Of a stretch of DNA of 64,000 nt, positions 45,033 through 57,207 are shown piece after piece. The notes beneath the pieces are model-generated. The model searched no databases. It was not told the DNA's origin and was given only the letters and a program-made list of their open reading frames with translations. Within the stretch, counting starts at the first letter, position 1, and each line of letters begins with the position of its first letter. The translations under genes were made by a program, and so were the position numbers. Source of the DNA: Ceratodon purpureus (lineage: Eukaryota > Streptophyta > Bryopsida > Pseudoditrichales > Ditrichaceae); assembly GCA_014871385.1 (NCBI GenBank), contig CM026426.1, positions 100,418,009 through 100,482,008 on the forward strand, read 5' to 3'.

Positions 45033-47557
45033 TATCTCGAGTGTTCGAAGTCATTTGTGACCGCCGAGAAGAAGGATGTGAAGGATGAGCACACAAAGAG
45101 AAAAGATGGAGACGAGAAACAGATAAGGAGACAGATGAAGTGCCGCTGCCAATAGATGTTGAGCCGCAGCATGCCGGTCGAGTAGTGTTTACCTTGATTC
45201 AAGCTAAGGTTGGTTCAATAGGAAAGCAAAATAACCCCATTTTCTTTATTAATCGTTGAGTGGATTGCAATTGTAAGTATTTTTTTCACACAATATGATT
45301 CATAAATATATATTACACTTCTCACAAAGAAGTCATCAAAAACTATAACCTAAAACCTAGAAAATGAAGTATATCTTTATAAAAATATACTCTATGACAG
45401 GCAACCATTAGTGTAATAATATACTCACTATGGTCAAACCATGAGAAGTTTATTAATAGAAACTAGAAAAGTTATTGCTCACCTATATCTACAATCAAAT
45501 TATTCTATTCTATCCTCCAAAGAAATGCTACATTGAAGTCCAGAAGTACTTGAATGCAACATTCCTTTGAAAATGTAGTTTGTGACAACATTTTTGTACT
45601 AGTGTAGCATGCTAGTACCCCATTGATGTTTCGGAAGACAACATCATCTTGAACTGGATAAATGTCGAAAATCACCTCATATGCAACAACGTTCTTTGGC
45701 GTGGTCATCGTGAAAAGAACTTTCTGTTCATGGAAGCGTTGATTAGTGCAACAAAAGATGCGAGAGATGTAGTCCTCAATGTAGTAGCTGCAACAGGTAC
45801 CTAAATGGTGATTGAATATTTAAGTCTAACATTGATGCAATTTCCAAGGGATAGTACTTTTTTTGCCTTCATCAATCATCGCAAGGTCCGCAATCAAGGC
45901 ATGTCGTACGAGCAAAGGCACATTGTTGCCTTGAATAGAGATAATCGACATTTACAACAAAGTATTGAAGTCAATGCGGTTACCGCCAATTTTGCTTACT
46001 TCAGCTCATGTTCTTGAGCCTTCGGAATGCCCTAGCCAGAAACAACAAGGACATGACGAGACACCTCCAAAGAAGGCTGATTCAATGCCAGTATACCAAG
46101 CTAAACTAAAGCACAAGGGCTAAATCTGCAGTTAGTGGATGCTCGACTATGACGTGCATATAATTGTGACGTGTTATAATTGATTATTACTAACGTCATA
46201 TGTACTTCCCTAAAATGTTCGTTCCGTGTCATAGATATTATACCAGGCCTTCAAAGGAAAGTGTATTGAATCAATGCGTCCTAGGGTCTGTACCACCACC
46301 TCATTCAGATGGACTTCCACCATACGCCAAATCCACGGCGAAGTTTTTAGCAGAGCAACAGTCGCCAGTTGCAATCAAAGGAGGGAGAGTAAAGTTTTAC
46401 CTCCGAGTTCTAACTTATGTTGATATCGAGGCCGAAGTAGACAATATACAAATCTGCAGATCGATTGATTCTTATCGTGATACCTAATTATTGAATTAGA
46501 TATATTTATGTAGTACTAGACGAAGGCACAACTGAATGATCATTGTTCTTGACCTAAGTGTCATGTGTCTTTGATTTTTGAAATATGAATGATTAATTTT
46601 AATACATGCTTTAACACTATATTCATTATATTGGAAGGCTATGAATCTTTTAATTTAATATGTGCATTGGTCTAAAGCTTCAAAATGTACCTTCTATGAA
46701 GATTTAGGTTGGGTCGAGCAAAATGTGCAGTGGATCAAAATCATGGAATTTTTCTAATATAACAAATATGGTGTTCATTACATGGTCTCTTTAATTTTTG
46801 TACATCACATTACTTTAGTTTTTGAATCTCCTTGCCATAATTCGAGCACCTTAATTTATTCATTAATGATACCTATTTATGACTCTCTTAGACTTACCTC
46901 AATGAACATTAACACTCTGTAGTGAATATGAAAGAAATAAGCAAGCTTTTTATTGCTTGAATATTACATATTTTAAAAATTAAAATTTTAATACTTGGTT
47001 GTATGCATATTAGCTTAAAATTCTTCCAACATGATCATTTTTGGAAAATTCCAAATCTTATGAACAATTTATTAATTGAACGTGATTTGAACATTCTATT
47101 AAATGTATCATTTTTTTGGCTTAACTGTATTATATATAGATTTATTCCGTATTAAATGATTTTAGGTTGGACTATTTAGATGACCAATGTATATAAGAGG
47201 TATAGATTGATTCAAAAATATTTACAAAGTCATCGCTTTTGGGACCGCTTTAGAAAGAAATTTTAAGAATCTTTAGTGATTATCTTTTGATATGAAAGAA
47301 TACATAATAACCTACACATGTTAATTTTATTTAAAAACAATTCATGTATGCATTCAAATTCTTATCATCTCATATTCTTTTTGTAAAACATTTATTCCAA
47401 TAAACATTTGAGTAATTGCCCATGCTCTTGTCCTTGGCGCACACTAATACACAACACCATCAGAGCATCACTAGTGGAACCCACCAACAAACATCCCCCT
47501 CACAAACCAACAAACATCCCCCTCACAAGTCAACAAACAGATGAGCATGCAGACAAA
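45033..47557. other. AT-rich region with short unassigned ORFs
   Basis: 45805-46017 (plus) and 46200-46487 (plus; SVPPPHSDGLPPYAKSTAKF, RVKFYLRVLTYVDIEAEVD) are the only protein-like stretches; no family recognised. 46490-47400 is AT-rich. 47483-47530 has a 23-base unit (ACCAACAAACATCCCCCTC) repeated twice. Confidence 0.4.
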
Positions 47558-47690
47558 ATGGTGATCTCACCTATCCGGTCTCTCGCCTTGCTTGCGGCAG
47601 CAGGTGATATACACACACCGGATATACATCCACAATGAGCATCCGCATGAGTATCACCTAGGCTTTCCCCTGTGCATCTCATTCCCGAAA

Positions 47691-48405
47691 AGTCCATGTC
47701 GGATCCGACAGTCCTTGAACTCGATTTCTCAACTTGGGGGAACCTCATGACGACTTCACTGTTTGCCTCGCTCATGATGGCTTCAATGGCTCATAACGGC
47801 TAAATGAATACTTTAATAGGTGAATACTTTGATGAATTAATTAAATACATGTTTATATGAATTGTAATTTTAAATATTTTCCCAATATGAACCTTTTTGG
47901 AAAAATCCAATTTCTAAGAACCTGTAATAAGCTAACATCATTTGAACAACATGGAATCATTATTTATGCTGTATATAATTATGTACATTTAATGCATATA
48001 ATTAGAATATAGTCGAGACTTCTAAAATAGATCATAAAGAAATATAACTACAAAGTCATTTGTTTGAAGACCAATTTTGAAGTAACATTTTATAGTCTTT
48101 AGTGATTTCCTTTGATATTAAATGATACATAAATGACCCACTAATGTCAATTTTATTTAAAAATAATTCAAGTCTGCATTGAACTTCTTATTATCTCATC
48201 ATTCCTATGTAAAACTTACAGCTCATGTTTTATATGTACATCAAATTAGTGTTAATAACAATTTAAATTTAACATAAAGATTGGTAAGCAGATTGCCACA
48301 TGCCGGTAGTTGGCGCACACTCACACACAACATCACCACGGCCTCAGAGCAAGAACCCAGCATCAACATTCTTCCCCCAAGCCAAGAAAAAGTTGAACAT
48401 ACTAA
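47691..48405. other. AT-rich flank of Harbinger copy 2
   Basis: No gene recognised. Confidence 0.5.
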
Positions 48406-48973
48406 TACCCCCTTCCCACCTGGAGGTGGGAAGTAGGTAAGCGAACAGTGAAGGCGGTGGTCTGGACCCTGGTGTTCACACCGGGGAGGGGTGCTAAGGC
48501 CGGAGCCTAAGTTCGAGGTTCGGTTTTCATGAAGTTTAGAGGAAATTAGGACGGTGGTACGACGGTGGGAAATCTGTAGCACCGCAGTGGTCTGGACCTT
48601 GACTGTAGTTCTAAAATAGTAAAAAAACAGAGTTAACGCAGAGGTTTGAAGAATGAGGTCTCCCCCATGTATTAAGTCCCAAAGTTTTTAGGAGTGAAAA
48701 TCGGGGGCAGTCAGGGATCATCGCCGTGACCGTCTCCAGGAGCTTCAGTCCCGGGAGACCGTTGTCACCACTGAACCCCGCCCCCCCTAGAGTACAAGAG
48801 CTCGGCACTATAGGAGTCAGAGCACATATGTGCATTGCCATTTACTGTTCACAATCTTCTACTGCTGGTAAGGTCTATTTTTCTATGTTCCTGTAATTTT
48901 TTCTAACTAGGAACTCCATGCTCTACGATATGTTCTAACGCCGTTGTTTTCTCTCAGTCCACAGGTATTTGCG

Positions 48974-50811
48974 ATGGCGGATTCATCAGCGAGCCTGCAA
49001 GCACAAAATCACCCGATCCCCACAGGTTAGTGAAAGTGAACTACATTGTCTCATTGCTTCGAGGTATGACTACATGTTCAGCAAATCCAGAAATGCTTAA
49101 TAGCATGTGATTGAGTGGACTGTACCTCAGAATGTAGTCTATTCCGCAGCCTGCTTTCTATGACTGCCGGTATAGGAGCTTTACGATGAAGTCATTTGGT
49201 TTTATTTTTTTGAACTTGGTTTGAGCTTCACATCTCCCACGCTGACCTGCACACCCACCCCACGCCCCTCCGATGCCAAAGTTAGCAAAACATCAAGTGC
49301 AACCAATATTAACGTTAATGTTTGGTGACTGCACAGACAGCGGAGCATCTGGGGGACAGACCAGGAGGGCCGCAGTTACCCGAGCACCGAGGAGGGTGCC
49401 GAACCAGAGTGGAGGAGAGGAAGATGGAGGACAGAGTGGAAAAAAGGATCGGGACCCGAATTGGACGAAGGCGGAGATATTGGGCCTGATTGCGGCTAAA
49501 CGCCAGGAGTACATCGACGAGCTCACAGTGGAGGATCCACGTGAGCTGATGTGCCCGGAACTTGGTAAATGGGGGAAAATCGCAGTTGTCCTTAATTCCA
49601 CCAAGGGTGAGGGTGAAGTGCATCGCGACCGTCACTCATGTAAGTACAAATGGACTACTTTGTTAGCAGATTTTAAGAAAATCTGGGATTTTCACCAGAA
49701 GACTGGAACAAACTCGGAGGAGTATTTTACTGATACAACTGCAAAAGAGAAGACGGCGTTGAAGCTTCCAAAAACCTTTTATGCTGCAGCATACAGGGGG
49801 ATGGCGGAATGGCTCCGTAATAGAGCCACTATGAACCCCCCGCATGCGAGGGATTCATCCGACCCCCAAGACTGCAATTACTCTTTGCCGGTTGCAGAAG
49901 AGTTTTCATCGCCTCCTGGGGGATTAGCGGTAGGTGTCTCCACTGGTTTCAACCCAATGAATCCACAGGGATATCCACATGGAGGACAAGGGGCCCCGAT
50001 TGACCTCACCAGCTGTGAGTCCCCGGTGGTCTCTACCGGCCAAAGCCGAGGCTTCCAAGCGTCACAGCAGGTTCGCCGTACGTTAAGTCCAACCTTGCAG
50101 TCAGCATCAACGGCCAACGTTCAAAGAGGACCAGGTATAAGAACCATCCCTCCCCATCATTTCCAGGATCTGAACCTAAACGACCCGCCAAGTCCTTTCA
50201 TCGGCTCACAAGGTGTAGGAGGTGGCACACCGTCGACTGCGTCTCCAGGCAGTGCACCTGCGGGTACTGTACCACCTGTTTCAAGACAGGGTCGGCGGCC
50301 CGCTGAAGTGCATGTCCTGTCGTCGACAGCGACATCGACTGCTGCTGCAGAACTCAGGAAGTCAATGGGAAACACTAGCGTCAGAAAAAAAAGGTCCATA
50401 GACTCGACTTCAATTGCTGACGGTGTCATGGAGAGTGCAGGGAAAATGGTGAAGGTGCTAGGGGAAATCAATGAAACACAACGGACAACAGAGAAAGCAA
50501 AATTGGAGTCACATGCGAAACAATTCATGGAAAGCTTGGAGTACAAGAGAGAAAGAGATAGGATGCTAATGGAGAATGCCTGAGTTGCACAGGAGCAAGC
50601 TCGACTCGGGTTGATGAATCAACAGATGGTTGTTCACGCAATTGCCAGTCTGGCTTCTGCAATTGGACGAACAATTGCCCCGATGGGACCACCTCCCAAC
50701 CCGAATGCGCCTGTGGACGACTCCATCCCGAAGCAGTCTCCAAGTTCCGACGCTGCCCCTCCCGACGTCCCAGCACCAATCGATGTCGCATCATCTGCAC
50801 CCGCTCCATAG
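48974..50811 (+). pseudogene. Harbinger ORF1 (SANT/Myb-like DNA-binding protein), copy 2, one internal stop
   Basis: A short leader exon begins at 48974 (MADSSASLQAQNHPIP) and ends at a GTTAGT donor (49026). The main ORF runs from ATG 49273 to TAG 50809-50811 (512 codons) with a single TGA at 50581-50583, where copy 1 has Arg. Domains: Ser/Arg/Gly-rich leader; SANT/trihelix-like fold at about residues 60-200 (DPNWTKAEILGLIAAKRQEY, ELGKWGKIAVVLN, CKYKWTTLLADFKKIWDFHQ); Pro/Ser-rich linker with VPPVSRQGRR; helix with RKSMGNTSVRKKR; coiled coil to residue 470; Pro-rich tail. The role by family is DNA binding and nuclear recruitment of the transposase. The TGA is consistent with a CGA-to-TGA transition, and readthrough is not excluded. 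Confidence 0.85.
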
Positions 50812-51222
50812 GTCCTTCGCAGCATACGTCTGCGTGAGCAGTGTCCACAGCTCAGAGGAAGTCACCCGCTCAGTTGTAACGTCCTCAGTGATTGAGTTGT
50901 TAGATATAATGTTGCACATTTAAAAACAGGGGAATTAAAACAATAGAACTCCGTTGCCACTGATTGCAATGTACTGGATGAAGTTTTCGAAATAAAAAAT
51001 AGGGAATCGCTGCTCACCTTCTTAGTCAGAGCATTCGAACCTTTGCTTTTCCCGCCCACCCGGCCCATCGGTTTCGTGTCCAGCAAAAACTCCCACGTCG
51101 AAGAGAACTGCAGCCTCCCAACCCGCATACGATTAGGAAGACCGAGCTTGAACAACAGGTTAAGAAGTGAAACATGGTCACATCATTAGATATGCAGAGT
51201 TGAGTGCGCAAACCTTACCCGG
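50812..51222. other. Convergent 3' region, Harbinger copy 2
   Basis: Between the ORF1 stop and the transposase stop; no ORF of interest. AATAAAAAAT near 50993 may serve as a poly(A) signal. Confidence 0.4.
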
Positions 51223-52557
51223 TCATGGACGCTGCTGCACCAAGAAGGCAGCCAAAGCCCCACGCTTGCGATCGGCGCTAACCTCGTCTACGTCGGGGGG
51301 CTCCTCCCCGGGCCCTTCCATGCGGGGGTGGTCATCGACATGGGGGGCCATGCCCTCCCTTTGGAGCATAGCAAACAGGCGATCAACCTCTTCAGCGGAC
51401 TGACCAAGCAGTAAATTGTGCAAGATACAACAACACATTACCACATCCGGTATTAACGTCACATGAAGGTCGGAAGCGGTATGCAGCTCTCGGAAGCTTT
51501 GCTTCAATATCCCGAAGGCATTCTCCACAACGCTACGCGCACGAGAGAGTTAGCGGTTGAATAGTACTTCCTGAACAGAACGAGCCCCCCCCGGCCCCTC
51601 TCGGTAAGGTGTAATCAACCATGGCAACAAGGGATAGCCCTTGTCGCCAATGAGGTATGGAGTGAAACCGTCCATAGCATCTGCCGCATCAAACAGATTA
51701 GTAGTAATTGCTCTGTGATAAAGCATTGATCTCCGAAGTTGTCTAGCATCGTTCGTACTGCCAGGCATGCCAACAAAGACGTCGACAAACCTCTTCTTTC
51801 AATCAACTACTGCTTGGCATTGAACTGTATATCCGCCACTCTTGAAATAGTAATAATCCCCTGCACTGTGCGTGGGTTTACGAATGTCTATGTGAGTCCC
51901 ATCGATAGCCCCAACTATCCCTGGCAGCCCCAAAAAAGCCCGGAATTGCTCCATCGTATCCCGGAGCTTGTGTCCAGTAGGCCAAGCAACCTCTCCCCGG
52001 AGCTCGTCATTCACAGCCTTCACAACCTCCCGAATTATCCCAGATGTAGTGCTTGCACCTATTCCAAAGAATTCTGAGCAAATATGGAGACTAGCACCTT
52101 GCGTCAACTTGAAAAGGCAACATGCCACTCGTACAATTGGGGGGATAGCTCTTCGGTAATGCGTGTTTTGCTTCTCAATGTGAGGGCGCAGCAAAGTGGT
52201 TAGATTGAACACCGCAGCCTTGGTCATTCGAAAGTTTTCTAACCACCTGTTATCGTCATACTCCTGCAGGACAAATCGGGAAAACCACGAGGTAGACCTG
52301 GGGAGAACCCACCATCCCAGTTCTCTATCCAACAATGTCGCGGCATGAGCCAGGCGAAAGTCGTGGAGAACAGAAGCGATGATAGTGTTCATGCTCTGTA
52401 GGGTTTCATGAACGGCAGCGACGTCTACACCGACTTCACCCTCATTGGGCGGCACAGACTCCAGAGGACGAAGCATCGTATCAACCACGTTTTGGAGGAG
52501 GAGGACAAGCGACGGAAGGAATAGGGCCACATTGGCGGGATCCGGAGAGGGGGCCAT
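51223..52557 (-). pseudogene. Harbinger DDE transposase, copy 2, two in-frame stops
   Basis: ATG at 52557 (MAPSPDPANVALF) gives 444 codons in a single frame. Stops: TGA at 51801-51799, where copy 1 reads Arg (CGC), and TAA at 51552-51550, where copy 1 reads Lys. All catalytic positions are kept: GIVGAIDGTHIDIRKP (D), YLIGDKGYPLLPWLITPYRE (D) and ARSVVENAFGILKQSF (E). The N-terminal helical region and HTH-like part match copy 1. It belongs to the DDE_4/Harbinger nuclease group, which inserts at TWA. The damage is light, suggesting fairly recent activity. Confidence 0.87.
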
Positions 52558-53482
52558 GCCGTTCACTGACGGCGACAACGAACAAGCACAAACAAGCAGC
52601 GACAGCGATTCAACGATGCAGAACGACAAGAATGGATATGCATACAAGAACCCTCAAGCATTAAAGGAAGGCAGCGACGGAATTCAAGGGCGGTTAGTGG
52701 AACTTCCCTGCAACGGCGCCACCGAACGAACGCCTCATCGCCGCTAACGAATTGCTGCAACATCTCCCGCGTGGAGGCACAGAATTGGAAAGTTTCCTCT
52801 ACTAGATCCTTGTATCGCGTGGCCTGGGAAAATGCCCGATCAATTCAATGTATCCGCCGACGCGAACACGGTGCCCCTATCGTAACATTAAAAGGCAGAA
52901 TCTGGGATCGAATGCGCTGGCCCGAAGATAAGAGGGCAACATTGCGCAACTGATCATGTGTGCAGGCACTCTCTAGAATGAAACAGGAAACAGTCATTGC
53001 CGATCACACACGAGGATGTGCAATCACGAAACGGCCGACAACACAGACTCCGCAAATGCAAACGACGCAATACAACTGAAAATCGAGAGCGAGAGCTCAT
53101 TGAACACATCTCACGAAACAAAATGGGAGTGAACAGTGTTCGAGAGGGAGAGCATGGGGACTGACGAAGAAGACGATGCATGACGGGCTACCCGCAACCC
53201 TGCCCGTTCTTCCTCCCACCCTGCCCGCAGTTTTACCACCACCTTGTCAACTCAGTCCGATGTGAACGCCACCTCATTGCGGGCCCACATCATACCACTC
53301 CCAGCTCCATGTCTTTTCCGATGTGAACGCTCCCGTCCATACCTCTCCACTACCCCCCCCCATCCAAATTATCTTTTTCTCGAAACTGCATTTCAAATGT
53401 GAAAAGACTTCTGGTTTTTTGGCACCCCTGGTGTTAACAGGTTGTGAACCGGTGGCCCACACCTCCGGGTGTGAAGGGGGCT
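52558..53482. other. Transposase 5' region and right end of Harbinger copy 2
   Basis: Non-coding; right terminal repeat at about 53457-53482. Confidence 0.6.
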
Positions 53483-53680
53483 TAAGGGAATGGCGATCTC
53501 ACCTTTCAAGCCTCTAGCATGGCTCTCGGTGGCGGTGGTTATCCCACTCACAATTTCCCAAGCAAGCAGGGGGCCTTGTATTTGTTATCCGCCGCTGGAC
53601 CTCCATACACAATATTTCCACAGACATATATACTCCAACCAGGTATCACCTAGGCTTTTCCCCGTGCATCCACTTCAGAA

Positions 53681-54440
53681 AAGTATCCGATAGACTCAAA
53701 AGTAGATGTAGGGCCCATTGAGGGTCGCCCATTGACAGGTGCATCGTTGATAAAGGTGGTGCCCTTCCAAGTGCGCAGACAGCTTGGTGCCAAAGCAGGA
53801 TAGAGCGTTATCTTCTGCAGGTGCAATGTTGATCTGGCGAACTTAAAGTGTTGATATTAAGCACATGAGACTTAGTTCTCCTTCAATAATTTTTAGCCTC
53901 AGTCGCTTGATGCAATCTGTGATGTATTCCACATATATTTTTGTTTCGACTTTCTTGACATCGTTAGGTTGTGCATGTAAGTAGGATAGCTTATTGCAAG
54001 GAAGGATTCAATGCTTCTTGAGTGCCAATTTTAACCATGAAAACTTTTCAGATTGCTGAAAAGGCATCCTAAAGCCAAAAGAATTTGTGTGACCACTAGC
54101 GTAGACTCGTAAGGTTAATTATTTTTGTATTGTGTGATTTTAATCCTATCCATCTTTACTCTTGCTTGGTGTAAACACTCGAAAGTCATATTACTTTGTC
54201 AAAAGCACATATTAGAGCACTGCCTTTTAATCTTCGAGGGCCACTAATTTCCAAAAAAGGGCGTAGCGTAACTGTGCTTATTGCTGGGGAGAGATTGATT
54301 ATTCTTTGTGTTTGTGTGTTGTGTCAACATGACTGAATTCCAATTTTCTCACATATTCATTGATAGCATAATTATGTTTTAAAACATAGCATACTTTTTT
54401 TGTTTTATTTTTTTCAGTTGAAAGTAATGGTGTTCATTAA
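53681..54440. other. AT-rich intergenic DNA
   Basis: No gene recognised. An exon-like piece at 54420-54480 (acceptor TTTTTTTCAG, donor GTGAGTAC; reads MVFINPQPSMLVTVAEMD) overlaps the proposed piggyBac border and is more likely chance. Confidence 0.4.
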
Positions 54441-55602
54441 CCCCCAACCGTCTATGCTAGTAACCGTGGCTGAAATGGACAGTGAGTACCTATGGCCGTG
54501 CTTAATCATTGGGAGGCCTTTGGAAGAGCAGATTTGAGTTGTTTGAAGGATCTAAGTCATGGAGTGTGTAGAGGAGGTATGATTGCACCACTCTACAGTG
54601 ATTGATTGTGGAAAGAATGATTGAATAGTGCAAAAACTAAGATAGAATGTTGGAAGGGAGAGTTGACCGTGCAGGGCAGCAAGAGAAAATCTAATATGGG
54701 GAAGTGAGATTCTTGTACACGGTAAGATTAGAAGGTGGAAACCATAGTCTAAATGTGTGAGGAGCTTTTGCAAAAAGAATCACTTGAAAAGCTATCATAA
54801 TCTAAGAGAAATCGGCCTTGCAATCACAGCCCCACCTCACTTCTAAAAACAGGTCGCACATGCAAAAGCACTGCTGAAACAAATCACACACATGAGAAGT
54901 GGGATCAGACCATTGTAGAAGAAAGGTGATGATATTAGAAAAATTTTGAGCATGAAACTCAATACAAAAAACCAAAAAAAACAACATTTTGGATTCCGAA
55001 AGGGGAGGTACAGCTCAAGTGCTGCCCCGCATCCGGCTCGGCGTGTGAAGGAGCGAAGAGGGACAGAAGCGGGCAGGCGGGGTTGCCGCTGATACATGGA
55101 GAAGCCCAAAACAGGCTGTCACGCCTCTCCTCAGCCCGCCCGGGCGGGCCATGCCCGGTTAGTAGAGTGCCGTTGTGGGCACTCCAGCTCACCTCTCCCT
55201 CCCCGTCCGGTCTCCTCTCCCTTGGCGCAGTCCGAAAGCCATCCGTGCAGGGACTGCCGCGTGGGCTCCCTTCCCGCGCCTCGCCACCACTCACCGTCCC
55301 CGCCCTGACCCCTGCTCCCCGTTCCCTGTCTACGTTCCCCCCACTCGCCGTTCCCACTGCTCAACGGTCCCACTGAACTTCCATGTCCCTTACTCTTGGT
55401 CCCACTGAACTTCCACTGTTACAGTCCCCTCCCTGTACCGAATTGTATTGCTTTGCTCTTTGTTTGTTTTTTTTTTTTTATTCCCCTTCTTCTCAAGCGT
55501 TCTCGGTATGTACCCTCCATTTGATTTTCCGGTAGAAAAAAAGGATCATGCTGAAAAATTCACCGCCGATAAGCCCGGTGGATGGAAAAGTAGCATTCTC
55601 CT

Positions 55603-57207
55603 TCACAAATGAAGAGCCCCACGCCCCCCCGGACATGTCTTGTTCGTGCGCATACCACAAACCCAACACACTCTTCTCTTCTTAGATGTCAATGTCCCAT
55701 GTGCTCGTGCCTCAAGCGGGAATAATGTAGAAGTACCGAGCCGTGGTCCGGGCATGGAGGTTCCTAGTTGCTGAGCAAACTGCAAATGGAAATCCAAATG
55801 AGTTAGAGGCTCCACTCCATGCCAATAAGAAACCTCCGAATGTATAATCCATGAGTTGATGAAGGCGGTGTTAAGCAAAAAATCAAACACTCGATGCCAC
55901 CACTTGTCGCTCTTGGAAAGTAAAGAGTAGGCCCCCCTCAATTGATCCGCCACGTCAACACCTCTCATTTCCTTCGTGTACTCAAGGTGGATGGGCGTGG
56001 TGAGAATCTTCTTCTTCTCTCCATCTACCAACCTCCAAACATATAATGGCTTGTCCATGGGACTTCGTGGCAATGCATGGGTGGATAAGAGCAACACCGG
56101 CTTCTTATCCATCCAAACTAAACAATACAAGTTGCCACTACTATGGAACCGAAAATCGTACCACCCTTGGTGGTGTTTTCCATTTTCAACTTTGTTTGTC
56201 AAGGATGGAGGTAGCCCTTTGCGGTCAGCCCTTGCGGTCCCTGTAGCAAAAACTCCCACCTCTAAAAGAGAAGTGAATAGTGGTATACTAGTGAAGAAGT
56301 TGTCTACCACTACGAGATGCCCCCTATGGTGCAAATCTTTCACTAGATTCTTGACCACATCCCCACCTTGCTTGCCCACCCCCTTCCCACTCTCATTCTT
56401 CTTCTTTTCACCATACTTTGAGCTTGCCCCGCAGTAAATGTCAAAATTTAGGACATACTTTGCCCTTGAATCCGCCAAAACCCATACCTTCACCCCAAAC
56501 TTAGTTGGTTTCTTGGGCATATATTGTCTAATGGGGCAATACTTGCCCTTGTACCTAATCATAGTTTCATCCACCGTAAGTGCCACGTTGGGATTCCATA
56601 ACGTGGCACATGCATCTCTCACCAAATTTGCCAACCACCTAACCTTCCAAATTTTATCATAATTTGGAGAGGTCTTGTCACCCTCTCTACTAGTCTCGGG
56701 GGTCAAGTGCAAGCATCTAGTGATTGATTCAAATCTATTTCTAGACATCATGGAAGAGACAATTGCACAGTGATAGAGAACTTGGTCACGGGACCAATAG
56801 AGTCTCAAATTAGATAACTTTTTGAGGGACATAAACATTCGAATGGAAAGGTAACCCTCAAACTCTTGAACAGTCAAGGGGATCCACTCCAATCCACCCC
56901 TAGTACTACCATCCTCCCTAATTATCTCTCCTGCATACCGGTTTGTTTCCTTGCATATTCTCTGCAAGGTGGATACTATGAAGAACCTATGAAACAGCCC
57001 CAAAGGTGATGGCACCTTATTGAATTCTACCTTCACCCCTGGTTCTGGACCCGAAAAAGTGGCTGTGTCATGACTGTAAGAGTCTACAGTTGTGGTCCAA
57101 CTCTCCTCACGGAATATATCTTCTATGGAGCCAGGCACGATTTTTTTTGGTTTTTTTGCTCCACCTTCACCCCTCCCTCTCCCACCTCCCCTGCCACGGC
57201 CTTGCAC
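55603..57207 (-). CDS. piggyBac transposase (DDE_Tnp_1_7), near-intact
   Basis: 534 codons are open. 57207 is a GTG, and the frame stays open upstream through Arg/Gly repeats, so the true start is further 5'. Catalytic aspartates: VALTVDETMIRYKGK, HLVVVDNFFTSIPLFTSL and EMRGVDVADQLRGAY. Other family marks are YCPIRQYMPKKPTKFGVKVW and WWHRVFDFLLNTAFINSW. The C-terminus holds CWVCGMRTNKTCPGG and then the frame ends at 55603. One base fewer in the 7-C run at 55624-55630 would bring in CEGECYFSIH and a stop at 55562-55560, completing the usual cysteine-rich DNA-binding finger. So either a sequencing slip or a recent frameshift removes the last zinc ligands. By family it cuts and pastes at TTAA without a footprint. 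Confidence 0.9.
   Translation of the reverse strand: MQGRGRGGGRGRGEGGAKKPKKIVPGSIEDIFREESWTTTVDSYSHDTATFSGPEPGVKVEFNKVPSPLGLFHRFFIVSTLQRICKETNRYAGEIIREDGSTRGGLEWIPLTVQEFEGYLSIRMFMSLKKLSNLRLYWSRDQVLYHCAIVSSMMSRNRFESITRCLHLTPETSREGDKTSPNYDKIWKVRWLANLVRDACATLWNPNVALTVDETMIRYKGKYCPIRQYMPKKPTKFGVKVWVLADSRAKYVLNFDIYCGASSKYGEKKKNESGKGVGKQGGDVVKNLVKDLHHRGHLVVVDNFFTSIPLFTSLLEVGVFATGTARADRKGLPPSLTNKVENGKHHQGWYDFRFHSSGNLYCLVWMDKKPVLLLSTHALPRSPMDKPLYVWRLVDGEKKKILTTPIHLEYTKEMRGVDVADQLRGAYSLLSKSDKWWHRVFDFLLNTAFINSWIIHSEVSYWHGVEPLTHLDFHLQFAQQLGTSMPGPRLGTSTLFPLEARAHGTLTSKKRRVCWVCGMRTNKTCPGGRGALHL

Larger units (their letters stand above)
48406..53482. mobile_element. PIF/Harbinger element, copy 2 (5.08 kb)
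   Basis: Flanked by TAA on both sides (48403-48405 and 53483-53485), the TWA duplication expected for this superfamily. Ends: TACCCCCTTCCCACC at the left and, reverse-complemented, AGCCCCCTTCACACC at the right, each followed by a GGAGGTG half that allows self-folding. Gene layout and length equal copy 1. The non-coding left ends of both copies share GTGTTCACACCG, GGACGGTGGTA and CATGTATTAA. Confidence 0.88.
47558..53680 (+). repeat. Diverged direct repeats on both sides of Harbinger copy 2
   Basis: 47558-47690 and 53489-53680 share ATGGYGATCTCACC at the start and GTATCACCTAGGCTTT, CCC(T)GTGCATC and GAAAAGT further on. Both encode M(V/A)ISP..LA and VSPRL.PVH in a plus frame. The right copy starts a few bases after the Harbinger end. 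The span given covers both copies and the element between them. Confidence 0.5.

Noticed and set aside
50581-50583. Programmed readthrough of the TGA in Harbinger ORF1
   Set aside because: Copy 1 has a normal codon here, and both copies carry other unrelated stops, so plain mutation is simpler.
54418-54480. Isolated exon with good splice sites
   Set aside because: It overlaps the TTAA-CCCCC end proposed for piggyBac, and no partner exon was found.
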